Assembly: GCA_037043235.1 (NCBI GenBank)
Contig: JAWRVZ010000004.1
Coordinates: 416,001-480,000, forward strand
DNA from: Rhodeus uyekii
Taxonomy: Eukaryota; Chordata; Actinopteri; Cypriniformes; Acheilognathidae
Direction: 5' to 3'
DNA length: 64,000 bases
A program made the position numbers and the translations under genes. Shown one piece after another: positions 37,726 to 50,691 of the stretch; positions within the stretch are counted from its first letter, which is position 1, and each line of letters begins with the position of its first letter. The notes under the pieces were generated by a model that saw only the letters and a program-made list of their open reading frames with translations, ran no database searches and was not told where the DNA came from.

Positions 37726-38373
37726 GGAATTTTGCAGGTTTGGAATTTTTGTTACACAGTCACCTAACAAATGCACAATTAAACAAACTAGTAGTCTTCA
37801 AAACATTTGTTAATGTACAATATAATGCTAAGCCAAAACTTAAAAAATAAGCATCTTCTGCATTCTTCTCATCCACGTATATAAATGTTCCAGCATGACA
37901 TGAGATTTTACTTGTTTTTGGTTTAATTGTCCTCTTTAATTTAAGACATGGGAAAGGTCGTTAATGACAAAGGTCATTGCTTTTAGCTTTTCAGAGTAGC
38001 CTAATAAATGTAACAACAAATTTCACATTATTAATTTGTCACTTGACTCTCGAATTTTGCAGGTTTGGAATTTTTGTTACACAGTCACCTAACAAATGCA
38101 CAATTAAACAAACTAGTAGTCTTCAAAACATTTGTTAATGTACAATATAATGCTAAGCCAAAACTTAAAAAATAAGCATCTTCTGCATTCTTCTCATCCA
38201 CGTATATAAATGTTCCAGCATGACATGAGATTTTTTCTCATTTTTGGTTTAATTGTCCTCTTTAATTTAAGACATGGGAAAGGTCGTTAATGGCAAAGGT
38301 CATTGCTTTTAGCTTTTCAGAGTTGCCTAATAAATGTAACAACAAATTTCACATTATTAATTTGTCACTTGAC
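37726..38373 (+). repeat. Tandem duplication, two units of about 325 bp
   Basis: TTTGCAGGTTTGGAATTTTT at 37731 recurs at 38056 and the following sequence is nearly identical through ACTTGAC (38041-38047 and 38367-38373). Differences are a handful of substitutions and a 1-bp shift in the T-rich stretch. Confidence 0.9.
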
Positions 38374-38462
38374 ATTGTAAGCTAAAGCGCAACAATTTTG
38401 CTAGTTAACCCTTGAATAGACATCACAATGGATTTAGAGAAATATATTGAAGATATGGAGAA

Positions 38463-38620
38463 GAGTTCCTGTAGCTCAAACAGTAGAGCGTGGCGCTTGC
38501 AACACCAAGGTCATGCGTTCGATCACCAGGGTGAGCAAGAACTGATTAAAATGTCAATTTGTATCTTGAATGCAATGTTAGTCGCTTTGGATAAAAGCAT
38601 CTGCGAAATGCATAAATAGA
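38463..38620 (+). mobile_element. tRNA-derived SINE with L2-type tail
   Basis: The head shows an A-box-like TGTAGCTCAAACAGTAGAGC and a B-box-like GCGTTCGATCACC, the internal RNA polymerase III promoter of a tRNA-derived SINE. The tail GTCGCTTTGGATAAAAGC followed by TCTGCGAAATG is of L2 type. Clear target duplications are not visible. Confidence 0.8.
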
Positions 38621-39332
38621 AATATTGTTTTATATCAATATTTTTGACTTGTGCATCAGCAAATTCTACAATGTGTTTTTATATTAAGAATAAACTCACT
38701 TTTATATGTTATTTAATTTATGCATAAAATATCTTTGTTTCCATTATCATTTTGATATTCGTAATTCGCAAGACTCTGTCTTTTATATTGATAGGTGACA
38801 ATTGATAATTTTTAGCCAAGACAAAGGCCTGGGTCTATTATAACCTTGCACAGGAGTTTTCCTGCATAATTATTTTAAATATTATGGAGAGATCCAGTCA
38901 GATGCACCGGATGGGTTCAATTTCATGCTTCAGGCAGCGGTTCCCTGAAGTAATTTCCCATGTGGCCACACTCCAGGAGCAATGCTGCAGTCCAAGAGCA
39001 AGCCCTAGTCTCCCGGCCACGCGCTCCATTCCCGGCTGCCAGAGTGGAGGCATCAGCACAGCCTGATTGCTTCTTAGTCACGCAGTTTGTGCTGCCGTTT
39101 TAATTTAGCGCCCATCAGTGCTGATTTTTCTCACTATCAGACAGGTCAAGCATCAGGAATCAACTGCTGACTACAAAGGGTGAAGCTGTTGAGCCAAGTT
39201 GTTTTTATTTATTTATTATTATTTGTTGATAGTATAGAGAGGACAAGAAAGAGTCAGAAAAGATGAGGGTGAGAACAGGAAGCACAGGCCAGAATTAGGA
39301 AACATGGGCATAACCAGCACTTTTTAATATAT

Positions 39333-39720
39333 ATAGTGGGTACGAAACGTATTCAGACCCCCTTAAATTTTTCACTTTTTTTATATTGTAGCCATTTTCT
39401 AAAATCATTTAAGTTCATTATTTTCCCTTCATTAATGTATACACAGTACCCCATATTGACAGAAAACGCAGAATTGTTGACATTTTTGCAGATTTATTAA
39501 AAAAGAAAAACTGAAATATCACATGGTCCTAAGTATTCAGACCCTTTGCTGTGACACTCATATATTTAACTCGGTTGCTGTCCATTTCTTCTGATCATCC
39601 TTGAGATGGTTCTACACCTTCATTTGATTATACTGATTGGACTTGATTAGGAAAGCCACACAGCTGTCTATATAAGACCTTACAGCTCACAGTGCATGTC
39701 AGAGCAAATGAGAATCATGA
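39333..39720 (+). mobile_element. Tc1-like transposon, 5' end fragment
   Basis: It begins TATAGTGGGTACGAAACG and proceeds through the ATTCAGACCC and GACATTTTTGCAG motifs to a point just before the expected transposase start, where the similarity stops at GAGAATCATGA. It is a truncated copy with no coding region. Confidence 0.7.
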
Positions 39721-42700
39721 CGTTTATAATTATACATTTTATTTATTCAGTGTAACTTTATTGGACTGAACAAATTCCGACAAACGTGAATTGCCATTTT
39801 AGATTAACAACCTTTTTTATTCTCGACATTCATGCAACTTATTTTTCAAAGATACAAGTAATGTAATTCTTTGAAAGCTGAATTCAAATCCACTTTGCTC
39901 AGAAATGTGACCGAACGCGTGCCAATTTGAATAGGCTTGTAAAATGGAGGGTAAAAACAATTCAACAAGCAATTTTGAAATTCAGATCCTCTAAAACAAA
40001 GACACAATTACATATTAGAATAGCTCTTTGAACACTCTTATATCTTATAATTAACTATTAGCATTGCTTTTGTTTGTTTTCCCAGATTCTCAGACTAATT
40101 AGTGTTGAACTAAACCGATCAAAGACTGAGGTGTCTCATGAGAGCAGGTCATGTCAGAGTGACATTAACTGGCTGTGATGCACTCTGGGACTTTAAAGTG
40201 GGCTGCTCATACTGTGCAAAAGGCTTTATGTATTGGGTCAAGAAGCTTCACTCCCTACAGGCACATTTAATTGGCCAAATGCATGGAAACATGGATATTG
40301 GGGATCTGTACTTCATTGCATGGTCAGTGTGACAGGCTTGAGTGTGCGTCTGTGGGTTTAAATGTCTTTTGTATGCGTGTATCTTGTAGGGAAAGATCAT
40401 AAATAATTAAACATGTCACATTTACAAGTTTCCAAAAGCCAACAGAGGTCAGAAGGAACGACTTCCCTTGCAATCTCAAGAGAATAAACATCTGCGTTGT
40501 TTGCACTGTTGGACGACACAGATCATTCCTGGATTGATCAACATGATGGATGGATAGCATGTTTAATTGTGCCCCACTGGACTTGATCTGCAGAAAAAGA
40601 TCAGTCTTGGACGTCTGACTCTGTCTTAGTAAAAAAGCTCTCTGAACATCCTTTGTGTGATTCCATCAATTTCATTTTTACTCCTAATTAGTGACCCTTG
40701 ATCTCACCAGTTCCCTATTGATCCTCCATCAGTGCCTTCAGCCTAGATCCTGATATATCCTGATCCTGATCCAGATCACCATTTCAAGTCTCTTTAGGTC
40801 TTAATGACCATATTTCACAGGGTTTCCATTGAATCAGCACTACGGTGTTGTGTCAGTATGTTGTACTGCATTATTAGTATGATACGCAACATTATAAAAC
40901 TGCTAGGTGGTCTAGAATAATGATGGTGCTGTGATATAATGATCATTGTTGGATGAATAGTCTGTCTTTTTTCATCCCAAATTAGTTGTTGCATTGGAGT
41001 ATTTCTCAATGGGATCAAATACCAGCATCATATTTACATATAATGGCACAAAATTACATTCTAATGAAGTATTTATGCTAATTAACAATTACAATCGTTT
41101 TACAACTCTATACTTTTGCGTCTTTTTTAAAAAGCTTGATGCCGGTGAGCTGAGATTTGTTTTTATAGTTCTCTTTTTGTGCTGCAAAAAAGAAAGAATG
41201 GCATACAGACAAACACCAGTGATTAATTTATGACTTTTTGAATGAACTATGCTAAATAACAGAATCTAATAGAATTGACTCAGTTTAACTTTTGTTCTAT
41301 TTTGATTTATTTACTTATTTATTAGCTAAATTCCTGTTTTATTTAAATACATTGGACACTAATAATGCACAATGCAAACAAAGAAAAACATAACACATGA
41401 TAACTGTAATATTCTCTATCCATTACATTAATTCCATTGATGTACTTTCAGGCACATTTAAGCTATTTTAAATATCACTGATAATTTGTGACTCGAAATG
41501 AGACAAATGAAATCTTAATTTGCTGAGGGAATTACTTTGTCTGAGGGCGCGCGCACACACACACACACACACTTAATGTTATTCCAAACAACACATTTTT
41601 TATAAAGTCTGAAATAGTAACGACAAGAATAATGCGCTCATTCTCCCACTACTCCCTTGTCTATCTTTTTCTCTTTCTCATTCTTTATCCTTATCTGTGA
41701 AAAAGCAGCATTGTGTTGCTGACGAATTAAAGCGATCAGGCTTTCATAAGCAAGCGCTGCCTTCATTTATAGTGTGCATCGGTATCAGTGTTGCAGGAGA
41801 TCCTTCAAGCTGGAAGGCTCACCTGAGCGACCCAGGCTGATAAATGTTCCATAACACATGTAGCAAATTAGTGCTCTTAAAGAGGAAGTCCCTTTCTTTA
41901 GCTCAGCCTTTGTCGTGTGTTGAAAAGAAAAGACTGGAAGGAAGCTTAGATTTACCTTTATCAAGGTAACTTTATAGAATGTGACTATATAATTGTGTGT
42001 AATTGTTTTATGAAGTGTTATAGTTAACTGAGAATGTTAAGGTGAATGGTGTGAATTTTTTAATTGCTATATCTTTATTTTTTTTTATTTTTTTTATGTG
42101 TAGTGTCCTTGAAGAGTATTACAATTTTGGTCTCTCTAATAAAACAAATATTGATTTATTGCTAATTACTTATTTGATAATGCAGAGATATGCCCATCTC
42201 ATGTTTTGCCCATCTCATGCTCCACTGACATCATACGTGGATCTGGTAAATCCGAATCCATTGGTGATGCCTCAAATTAGGAGTCCTATTTACATGCCCT
42301 CTGGCACGAGACAGCAGGGTTCATTTGCTGTGATTTCAGTAACTGGGAATCTTTTATGTGTGTCTCAGTTCATAAAATGCTTTGATGCACGCAGGCCAGA
42401 GAGTGAACAGCAGTGCTTGAGCTGAACATACGGCCAGAAGTGACACTGTCTATAAACCTATAGATTGGAGAAGCGTCCATTGGCTATAAAGCCAAGTTGA
42501 GTGCCAAACATTTGAAGTGATGCCATTTGACTTTCAAAAACGAGCCTGCCACATTAATGATTCATAGAAGTGTAGTATGAATCTCGTGATTGCATCAGAG
42601 GAAAGATTGACTTGTTTTTCATGCGTGTAGCTTGAAGTGCTGCTACATCACAATCAAAAAATCTTCTGCAAAAACAGCTTCTTCTGTTTAAGGAACAAAC

Positions 42701-43390
42701 AAGGGCAACACAAATTGAACAAGACATTTATGAAAAGTTGATTGTTGAATGTTTCCATTTATATCTAAATAGTTTTTACATTTTAAATTGTTTTAAATTA
42801 TTTACATTTTAAATACTCATCTTTAAATTGTTGGTTTTTAAAAATAATTTGAGAAAAACATTTTGGAAAACCATAGAGGTTTATATTCAAATCTCCTTTA
42901 TTTGCTTGTAAGAATATATTAAATAGTGTTTTTGCCCTCTTGAAGCAATATTTAGTCATGAATTATTGAACACATCCATAGGGCACTGTGCTATTTCCTT
43001 TGCTAATTTTCCAGTTTTCCCCCCTCGCTGTTATGATTTCTAATTTCTTTTAAATGTGTCGTTTAAATGTCAGCTTGTTCAGAAACATCCCCCCAGTGCA
43101 ATAATCCACTGTATTTCCTCATTGTTAAGATTACCTCCAGTGGGCCAAATCTGTAGAGACCTGCTTGAGAGTCAGAGAATGTGTAATTAAAGCAAGACTG
43201 AGACGATCGATTTACAGCTTATAGGATTCCTGTCATGTGTTTGCCCTAGACATCAATTTAGGATGTGCTTGTGTGTGCACAGACAAAGGTGGCCAGTGTG
43301 CTGTTTTTTTAGATCAGTGGCTAGTGTGTGTTAGTGGCATAAACTCCTCCCAGATTGTCCCAGGCACATAGCATGTTTTAGTACCCTAGT
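39721..43390. other. Intronic DNA without recognised genes
   Basis: It contains a GC/CA run at 41547-41571 and otherwise unique-looking sequence. A 127-codon open frame at 42042-42425 has no recognisable domain. Confidence 0.4.
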
Positions 43391-43653
43391 GCAGTGTTTT
43401 TCAACCACTGTGCCGTGAAAAATTATTCAATTTCACCTAATTGGTCTAAAAAATATTTTCCATTAATCATAAAATTCTTTTTTTCTTTAGGTTTATTTGA
43501 TTTACATTCAAGACACTTTAAGATAAGAATGACTGGATATTGTTAATATAGGCTAAAGAGTTTCATTTTTTTTTTTACATTTTCGGTTGGTGGTGTGCTT
43601 TTTTCTCTCAATAAAAATATGTACTTTGGCTCAAAAAAGGTTGAAAACACTGC
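43391..43653. mobile_element. hAT-like MITE (CAGTGTTTTTCAACC ends)
   Basis: The left end GCAGTGTTTTTCAACC is mirrored by GGTTGAAAACACTGC at the right, with CACTGTGCCGTGAAAAATTA just inside the left end. The flanks do not give a clean 8-bp duplication. It is 263 bp. Confidence 0.6.
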
Positions 43654-43673
43654 ATGTATGGGGAAGTGTGTGT

Positions 43674-43860
43674 TTAAAGGGATAGTTCACCCCAAAATTT
43701 AAATTCTATAATTATTTACTCACCGTCAAGTTGTTCCAAACTTATATTAATTTTTATTTTGCTGAACACAAAAGATCAATTGAAGAATATGGGTAACCAA
43801 ACAGTTTATTGGTCCCATTGACGTCCATAGTATGGGAAAAAAAAGTATCTTATGGACGTT
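43674..43860 (+). mobile_element. Cyprinid-type MITE fragment (TTAAAGGGATAGTTCACC)
   Basis: The terminal motif is of a kind very frequent in cyprinid genomes. Similar pieces are at 48571 and, more diverged, about 46940. The right end is not defined. Confidence 0.6.
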
Positions 43861-46800
43861 CTTCAAAATATCTTGTTTTGTATTCAATAGAAGAAAGAAA
43901 TCTTGTACATGATCTGTAAATAAAGAGAATTTTCATCTGTACAAGTGATGCCATTAAACTACCTCTTATCTCAAAGCACATAACATTACAGTAACCATGA
44001 ATATAAACAACTTTAAGAGCATTGACTTGTACCGCTTGACTACTGTAGATTGATTTCGGCATTGATAGCGTTGACAAACCTAGGTTTGGTTCAGGAGGAA
44101 CTGTAAAAGCTGGCTGCTGTTTCGGTTGTGGTGCTCAATGACTGACTTACATCTGTCTACCTCTGCCTAGCATGAAATGCGCTGATGAAGTGTGACGTCT
44201 GCTCAAGCAGGGTGCTGGAAGGTGGAGGTGTGGAAATACGTATGTTGAGACGCATTGTATCGGACAAACATTTTATGGTCTTACACCTTCCACAGACGAG
44301 ATATATACATTTAGACCTCTTAACTTAGTGATTGCTATCAAGATGTGAAGAGATTTCAACCAGCATAACAAAATGTTTTTACTAGAACAAATCACCTACC
44401 CTGCCTTTTAATATTTTTTCTGAATAAGACTTGTTTATTTCAGTATTAATGTACCAGTACCATCAAATCATTTCCTTATTCTAGTGAGATTGTGTAGCAT
44501 AATATTGTTTCTAATGCATTTCTGATTGTATTATATTGCCATCAAATTGTATAAAACCTTCCCTGCAGCTGATTTTCCTGCTGTCACACGTCTGTGGTGC
44601 TTGCACTCTCTTTCTTGTTGTCTTCATTTTCATCCCTTCGTTCTGCCATATTTCTTCATTTTCCCCCAACGCTCTGTTGATCTCTGTCCGTTTCTATCCA
44701 TCTCATTCTGATTTGTATCAGATTTATTCCCTTATGGGTTGAGTGGTGAAGTGGAGACACAGGGGAGTTTTATAGATATAAATGGCAGCTCTCTCAGAGT
44801 AGCCGTCTCCTATGGAATATGAAACACTCACACAGTGGATTTGCCTTCTACTTTAATCTTCTTCCCCTGCCTGAATGAATGTAGTTGCTGTTATTTTATG
44901 TCTCTCATCAAATTATTACTTTCTATCCTTCCAGACATAATTGATGATGCAATTTAATCAGCTGCTCACCTACAATAATAACAAAACAAATAACTGAATA
45001 ATAAATAAACTCTCTAGTTACTAAAAACTAAAATCACAAACTAAAAATTTAAAGCCTTGAAATATATTTAGTGATGTAATACCAAAATATATTTTTAAGC
45101 AGTTACCCTTGTGTTCAAGAAGGATCGCCTCTGTTTTTCCCTGCTCCTAAATTGTATTGAGTGTCTATTGATTTGGTGTTATTATCTTAATTGGTGCAAA
45201 GCACCATGGAGACATATTACTGTAGCTTAGCTGTGAGTCTAGGCCAGTTTTCAGCATGTCTTAATTATTTTCTGTCATACTGCTGTCCTGCTCAGTGTAG
45301 AAAATCTTGTTTATAGATTTTTTTCAACCTACCACATTTATTTCTCTAGGTCCATAAGCATGACTTTGAAATCTAGTATAGTTTATGACTGTTTGATTGC
45401 CCAATAATTTGCTATAGATTGCAGCTCAATGTGTGTTAAAATTATTTTCTTTAAAATACTTTAGTAAGATAAAACAAACTGTAAGGTGAAATTGTCGCTT
45501 ATTTTGAATTAGTTTAATTGTGGTACCATTTTGATCTATACTTTTGTATGTATAAGAATATTTACGATCTAATTTTTCCTCACTTGCTTGCAACAAATTT
45601 TAGAGTGTTCCTTTGTGAAAAGAAGTTATTTTAATTGTATTCAATGTGTACTTGTACTTCAAATTCTAAAAGTATATTTAAAACAACAACAATATAATTA
45701 AATAAGACCACTTAAGAATGCTTAAAAAAATCAGTAATGTAAAACTAAAAGTTTTCAATCCTTATATTTTAATAATCTTCTCCCGTGTTATAAAGTATAC
45801 TTTTAGATGTTAATTAGCACGCTTTAGCACTTATAATTTTAACAGTTATATTTAACGCTACTAAATTGCTTCGTACCAAAAACTTCATTACAAATATATT
45901 TAAAGGCATGACATGAAATGGAATGAATAATTACATTAAGAAATTGTAAGTATATATTTTCGTTTACCAAAAATGCTTGTCAATACATTCGGCAATTCAC
46001 GTTTACCATATTTCAATGACAATATAAATATTTATGAAATTACACATAAAGATGTGCTTGGTGCACGAAAATGCCATTTAATTGCAATTAACATCCAATT
46101 AAGTGTCCAAAACATTGTTCACATGACTCTTTTGAAGTATATTATTTTCATAAAAAGTACTTTTTTTTTTTTTTTAAAGCATGTTAATACTAAAATCCTT
46201 TTTCACAAGGATTGCAGTGCATGCTGGGATTATCTACAGTTCGTTTGCAACAGAAGTGTAGCATACAAACTGTCCCTCTTCAAATGTTAAAAATCCACCA
46301 GACAAATTGATTAGCATGGCAATTTCCTGTCAGGCTAGGACATCAAAATTAATCAGGCTTCCCAATACCATACAAGGCTAAATATGACTGGGAGGTTTCA
46401 CCATGATAAACTCTTAAGTTTCCCCACCTCTCAGTGAAGGGACATTAGCGAGGCAGTTAATCAAAATCACATTAGCATATAGTACAGGCACCCTTAGATT
46501 AGTAGCCCATCCCCACAGGAGCAACGTGGACTGAATGCAGAAGAGATCCTTGCATTCCTGCTAATGGGATCAACACGTTTGGGTTGTAGATGGATGCGGG
46601 TCAAAACTGAGCCAAGCATTATACCCACATAACCACACACACATTTAATCATTTGCGTCAAGTTGTTAAAGTGCATTTTTGAAGTATAAATCAGAATGAT
46701 GTTTCCTTGTTTAGTGGCAAATGTGTCAATAAAATGGAGAAGTAGATCAATGGAGTAAGACCGTTCAGACCATTCTGATTACCATCTGTGATCGGTTATT

Positions 46801-48267
46801 CAGACTTTGTGTGGATTGAGAGGTTTCGCTGACCTCGGTTAACATCTGTGTGTTCTGGTGGAAACCACAGCTGGCAATATCAGCATGTTAACGCGTACAA
46901 TTTTATTAATTTTGTTGAATGCACAATTATTTTTAGTGGTGCTAAAGGGATTGTTTGTCTAAACATTAAAACATTGTCATCAGTTACTCAACCTCATGTT
47001 GTTCCAAGCCTATTAGACTTTGATTAATTAGACTTGTTGATTTGAAAAAAGATGGATTAAAAAGACATGGATTAAACCATTCAATTTCTATGGATTTGTT
47101 TCACGAGGCATTTATTGCTTTAAGTTTTAGTTACCTGTCCTTTCAGTGGCACAGGAACGTCTCACGTTTCATTAAAATGGGTTTGGAATGACATGGAAGT
47201 GAGTAAAAGATAACAGAATTTATTTATTACATATTTATTCAGCTTAACATTCTGTTTTGTGTGATTTCTAAAAAGTAATTATAGGGATTATTTTGTGCTT
47301 ATTGAAACTGATTAAAGCTGTAGTGCTAAGAAAGATAATTCAGAAAATATAACATGCAAGAAGTGAAATGAAAAAAAAGAGAGAGAAAAAAGCAAACAAA
47401 AACATTTTAAATATTAACTTTTTTGTGTGTGAGTGAGATCACTCTTGCTTAAAATTACACTAAGTATAAATTCACCAAAAATTGCTGAAGCGAATAATTA
47501 TGTAAAGGACTAGTATTTGGTTTTCTGCTTTTAAAATGAAACTGAATTTGTTAACGATACACAATTACTAGACACTAAATGGATTGATTACTGAATGTTT
47601 TTCTTAAATTGTTGTAGTTGCCTCTGCCTATTAAGCTGGACTAGACTGTGATCAAATATTTTAGCATTAGGAAAAAATTGCACCATTCAACTGCTATAAC
47701 CCTTGGATTGGCTTGTAAAATGCTGCTGGCCCTGGCTGCACTGGACAGAGCTGTATCTGTGGATCAAAAGGGATCTCCAGAAAGCTGTCGATAAGCACAT
47801 CAATAGAGCTGCCTCTTCTTGTTGTTCAGTATGTGAGTGTGCAGCCGTCAGCATTTGTGATAAAGATATATCCATCAAAATTCCTGGAGGCTCATACACT
47901 GATTAAGAACGTCCTTTCCAAGGACTAACAAAAACTTAACTTTTTATAACTAACTAACCCAAACGGTTCCACACCAGCCACACATTTGAATAAGTTTCAA
48001 CAGTTTACAGTACTGATTCAGGGAAGGGAAGGGATGTTCAGGCGCAGGTGATATATGACAGTGTCTGGCTGGCAGTCAGCATTTTAATTCATCCCAAAAG
48101 TGTTTAACAGAGTTCAGTTAAGCAGGGTTGTTCACCATTCAGAAATGGATTTAGAGCCTTTTAAATTCCAATTCAATAACCGAACTTGAATTAATGTAGC
48201 AAAGAGGATTTCAATTTGTAAATGTAAGTGGAATTAAAACAAATTGGAATACACACAAGTTCACACA
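43861..48267. other. Intronic DNA without recognised genes
   Basis: AT-rich sequence. 46290-46640 is compact and repeat-free. A diverged TTAAAGGG-type MITE lies near 46940-47030. No exon is seen. Confidence 0.4.
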
Positions 48268-48570
48268 GTCATTCAAAACTTTGGGGTCGGTAAGATTTTT
48301 TATTTTTTTTATTTTAGAAAAATTGTTTCTATATGTTCACCAAGGTTGTATTTATTTAATCACAAATACTGTAAAATCAGTAGTATTGAGAAATATTTAT
48401 ATTTAAAGTAACTTTTCTATTTTAGTATATTTTAAAATGTAATTTATTTCTGTGATGGCAAATTTCTCCAGTGTTCAGTGTCATTTGATTATTCAGAAAT
48501 CATTCTAATATGCTAATTTTTCTGCTCGAGAAGCATTTCTTAATGTCTAATATTAAAATGTTTGAGCTGC
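48268..48570 (+). repeat. Interspersed fish-type repeat (CACCAAGGTTGTATTTA)
   Basis: It starts near AAAACTTTGGGGTCGGTAAG and shares the ATGTTCACCAAGG core with 11660. It is directly followed by a TTAAAGGG-type MITE. Confidence 0.6.
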
Positions 48571-48680
48571 TTAAAGGGTTAGTTCACCCAAAAATGAAAA
48601 TTCTGTCATTAATTACTCAACCTCATGTTGTTCCAAACCCGTAAGACTGTTGATTGAAAAAGTTCATAAAGAGATTGTAA
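48571..48680 (+). mobile_element. Cyprinid-type MITE fragment (TTAAAGGGTTAGTTCACCC)
   Basis: It has the same terminus as 43674, running through CATGTTGTTCCAAACCCGTA. The other end was not found. Confidence 0.6.
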
Positions 48681-48773
48681 AACTAATCCATATACATGTG
48701 TGGTTTAGTCCAAATATTCAGTAGAGACTTCATATGATTCATATATTCATATGATATCATTTTGTTGTTTATT

Positions 48774-48856
48774 CATATATATATATATGTGTGTATGTAT
48801 GTATGTATGTATGTATATGTATGTATATATAATATATATATAATATATATAGATAA
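48774..48856. repeat. AT/(TATG)n microsatellite
   Basis: ATATAT, then TATG repeats, then TATATAATATATA. Confidence 0.9.
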
Positions 48857-50440
48857 ACATAAAAAGAAGTTCACCCGAACATGAATGAAACTAGAGTAAA
48901 AATCTCATTGGTTTTTGTAGTAGCTCAAACTGATAAACATAACAAAATATACCAGTAATGTTGTTTTATATAAATATAATATAAATATAAATGGACAATT
49001 AAGAAAATATATTTACTTCTACTTGCACATCATGTCCTGTCCACCACACATTCAACTGATGATGATACAGAAAGCTCTCAAATTTCATCAAGAATAACTT
49101 TATCTGTGTTCCAAAAAAAAATTCTTTTCTGACACTGATCAATTTTATGCATCCATCCTGAATATTAATTTCTTAAAAAATAAGATAAAAAAAACCCTCT
49201 TTCTGACACCAAACTTAATATATAACTGAATACACTGATATATAACTGAATACATTTACCTAGAAAAGCAAAGTTTTGAATGTTGTTTTGAAAAATAGTT
49301 TTAAAAGCATTCATGTCTATGGACAGAAAAGGTCTATATAACAAAATAGTAATAGTTTTTAACCTGAATGGAATGGATAAACCTGTTATTTTCGTGGGTG
49401 TCTTGATATGTTTATCCATATAGGCTTATGTAAACTTCTGACGCAGTTTGGTAGTCGAAAAAAAGAGTAAAAGAATAATGCAAGACATTTCAGTGCCCAC
49501 AGTGACACACATATAATTCTCACCACTCACAGAGACGACTGAATTTAGTTGACTGTGAAACTCATCACTGGACGTTATTGACTGAAACCGCCTCTCTAAT
49601 AATATAATGTGGTTTGTGCAAAGCTAATGATTATTTCTTTGAGCGTACTGATGCGCATTGAGAAATTTCATTTACCCAGCTTAGATTGACCATGTTACAC
49701 CCGCACCAAGAAAATGATTTACATTATTAGGTAAATATGTTAATGTAATCTCATCCTCTCCCTGTGATTCTTCCATAACTTTGTTTTCCCTGGAGGAATT
49801 GCATTGCAGTCAGGATGAGTGTAACTGTGCACCGAGTACGAATGAAGCTCTTTCTTATTTTCTTTATAAAGAAATAAACACATGAATTTGTGCTCCGAGA
49901 CCACAGCTTTGCTCCGCAAATAAAGCTTGACATTGACTGTTTGCATCGCTCCTCTGTTATTGTAGTTTATCCCTCTGTCAGTCAGTTTACTATTATTCTT
50001 TGAGTTTAGGGCCACAGGCCTTGCGTGGTTTTGCGAGAGCATCTCTAATCGTCTGGGAGTGCATTAGTCTGAATGCATCATCCTTTGAGTCTGAGCTGAC
50101 CTCTGACTCGTACTGCCTGAGAGAATGTGTTGAGTTCATCACTTTCTAATAGTTACATCCACTGACCATTCATCTAACAGAGCAGTGTGGGTGTTGTTCT
50201 GATGGTTTTGAATTTAAGAGCAATCAGAGAGAGGTCTTAAGGTAGTTATTTGCTGGTGGAAAACTTTCAACTGTATAATTGTATAGTTTTAAACAGAGAA
50301 TTTATGCTGCCAGTGTGCTAAAATCATTCGTAGGTCCCATAAAAAAATAAATAAAAATTAAGTGAACAAGTGATATTTTTTTGCAAGATTACAAACATTC
50401 TGTCTTTTAAGTTTTAAGTTTAAGTGCAATGCACTTTTAA
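48857..50440. other. Intronic DNA before the DIRS element
   Basis: No exon or complete repeat is recognised. AT-rich. Confidence 0.4.
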
Positions 50441-50613
50441 GTTCCCTGTCAAGGGAACTCAACACTGCGTCGGAACGCATATGGGAACGCATTAGCGTGA
50501 TTGTCTCTTGAAGCGCAATTGAAACCAGGTGTGCGAGTGCAATCACCGAGGGTGATATCATGAGCCAGGAGTATATAGGCACGCAGTGAACTAGAAGCCT
50601 CAGCTTTAGTGTC
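50441..50613 (+). repeat. DIRS left inverted terminal repeat
   Basis: It starts GTTCCCTGTCAAGGGAAC and extends to CCTCAGCTTTAGTGTC. Most of it is the complement of 55193-55350. It includes GAGTATATAGGCACG, a possible TATA-type promoter element (50570-50584). Confidence 0.88.
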
Positions 50614-50691
50614 TTCAACAGCGCTCGAAGCTAACGTGTGTGTAAAGTGCATTGCTGGCTGTAAGTTTGATTTTCACTTACCTATGTTCTG

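Noticed and set aside
38463..38540. Functional tRNA gene
   Set aside because: A- and B-box-like motifs are present, but there is no cloverleaf and an L2-type tail follows, so it is a SINE.
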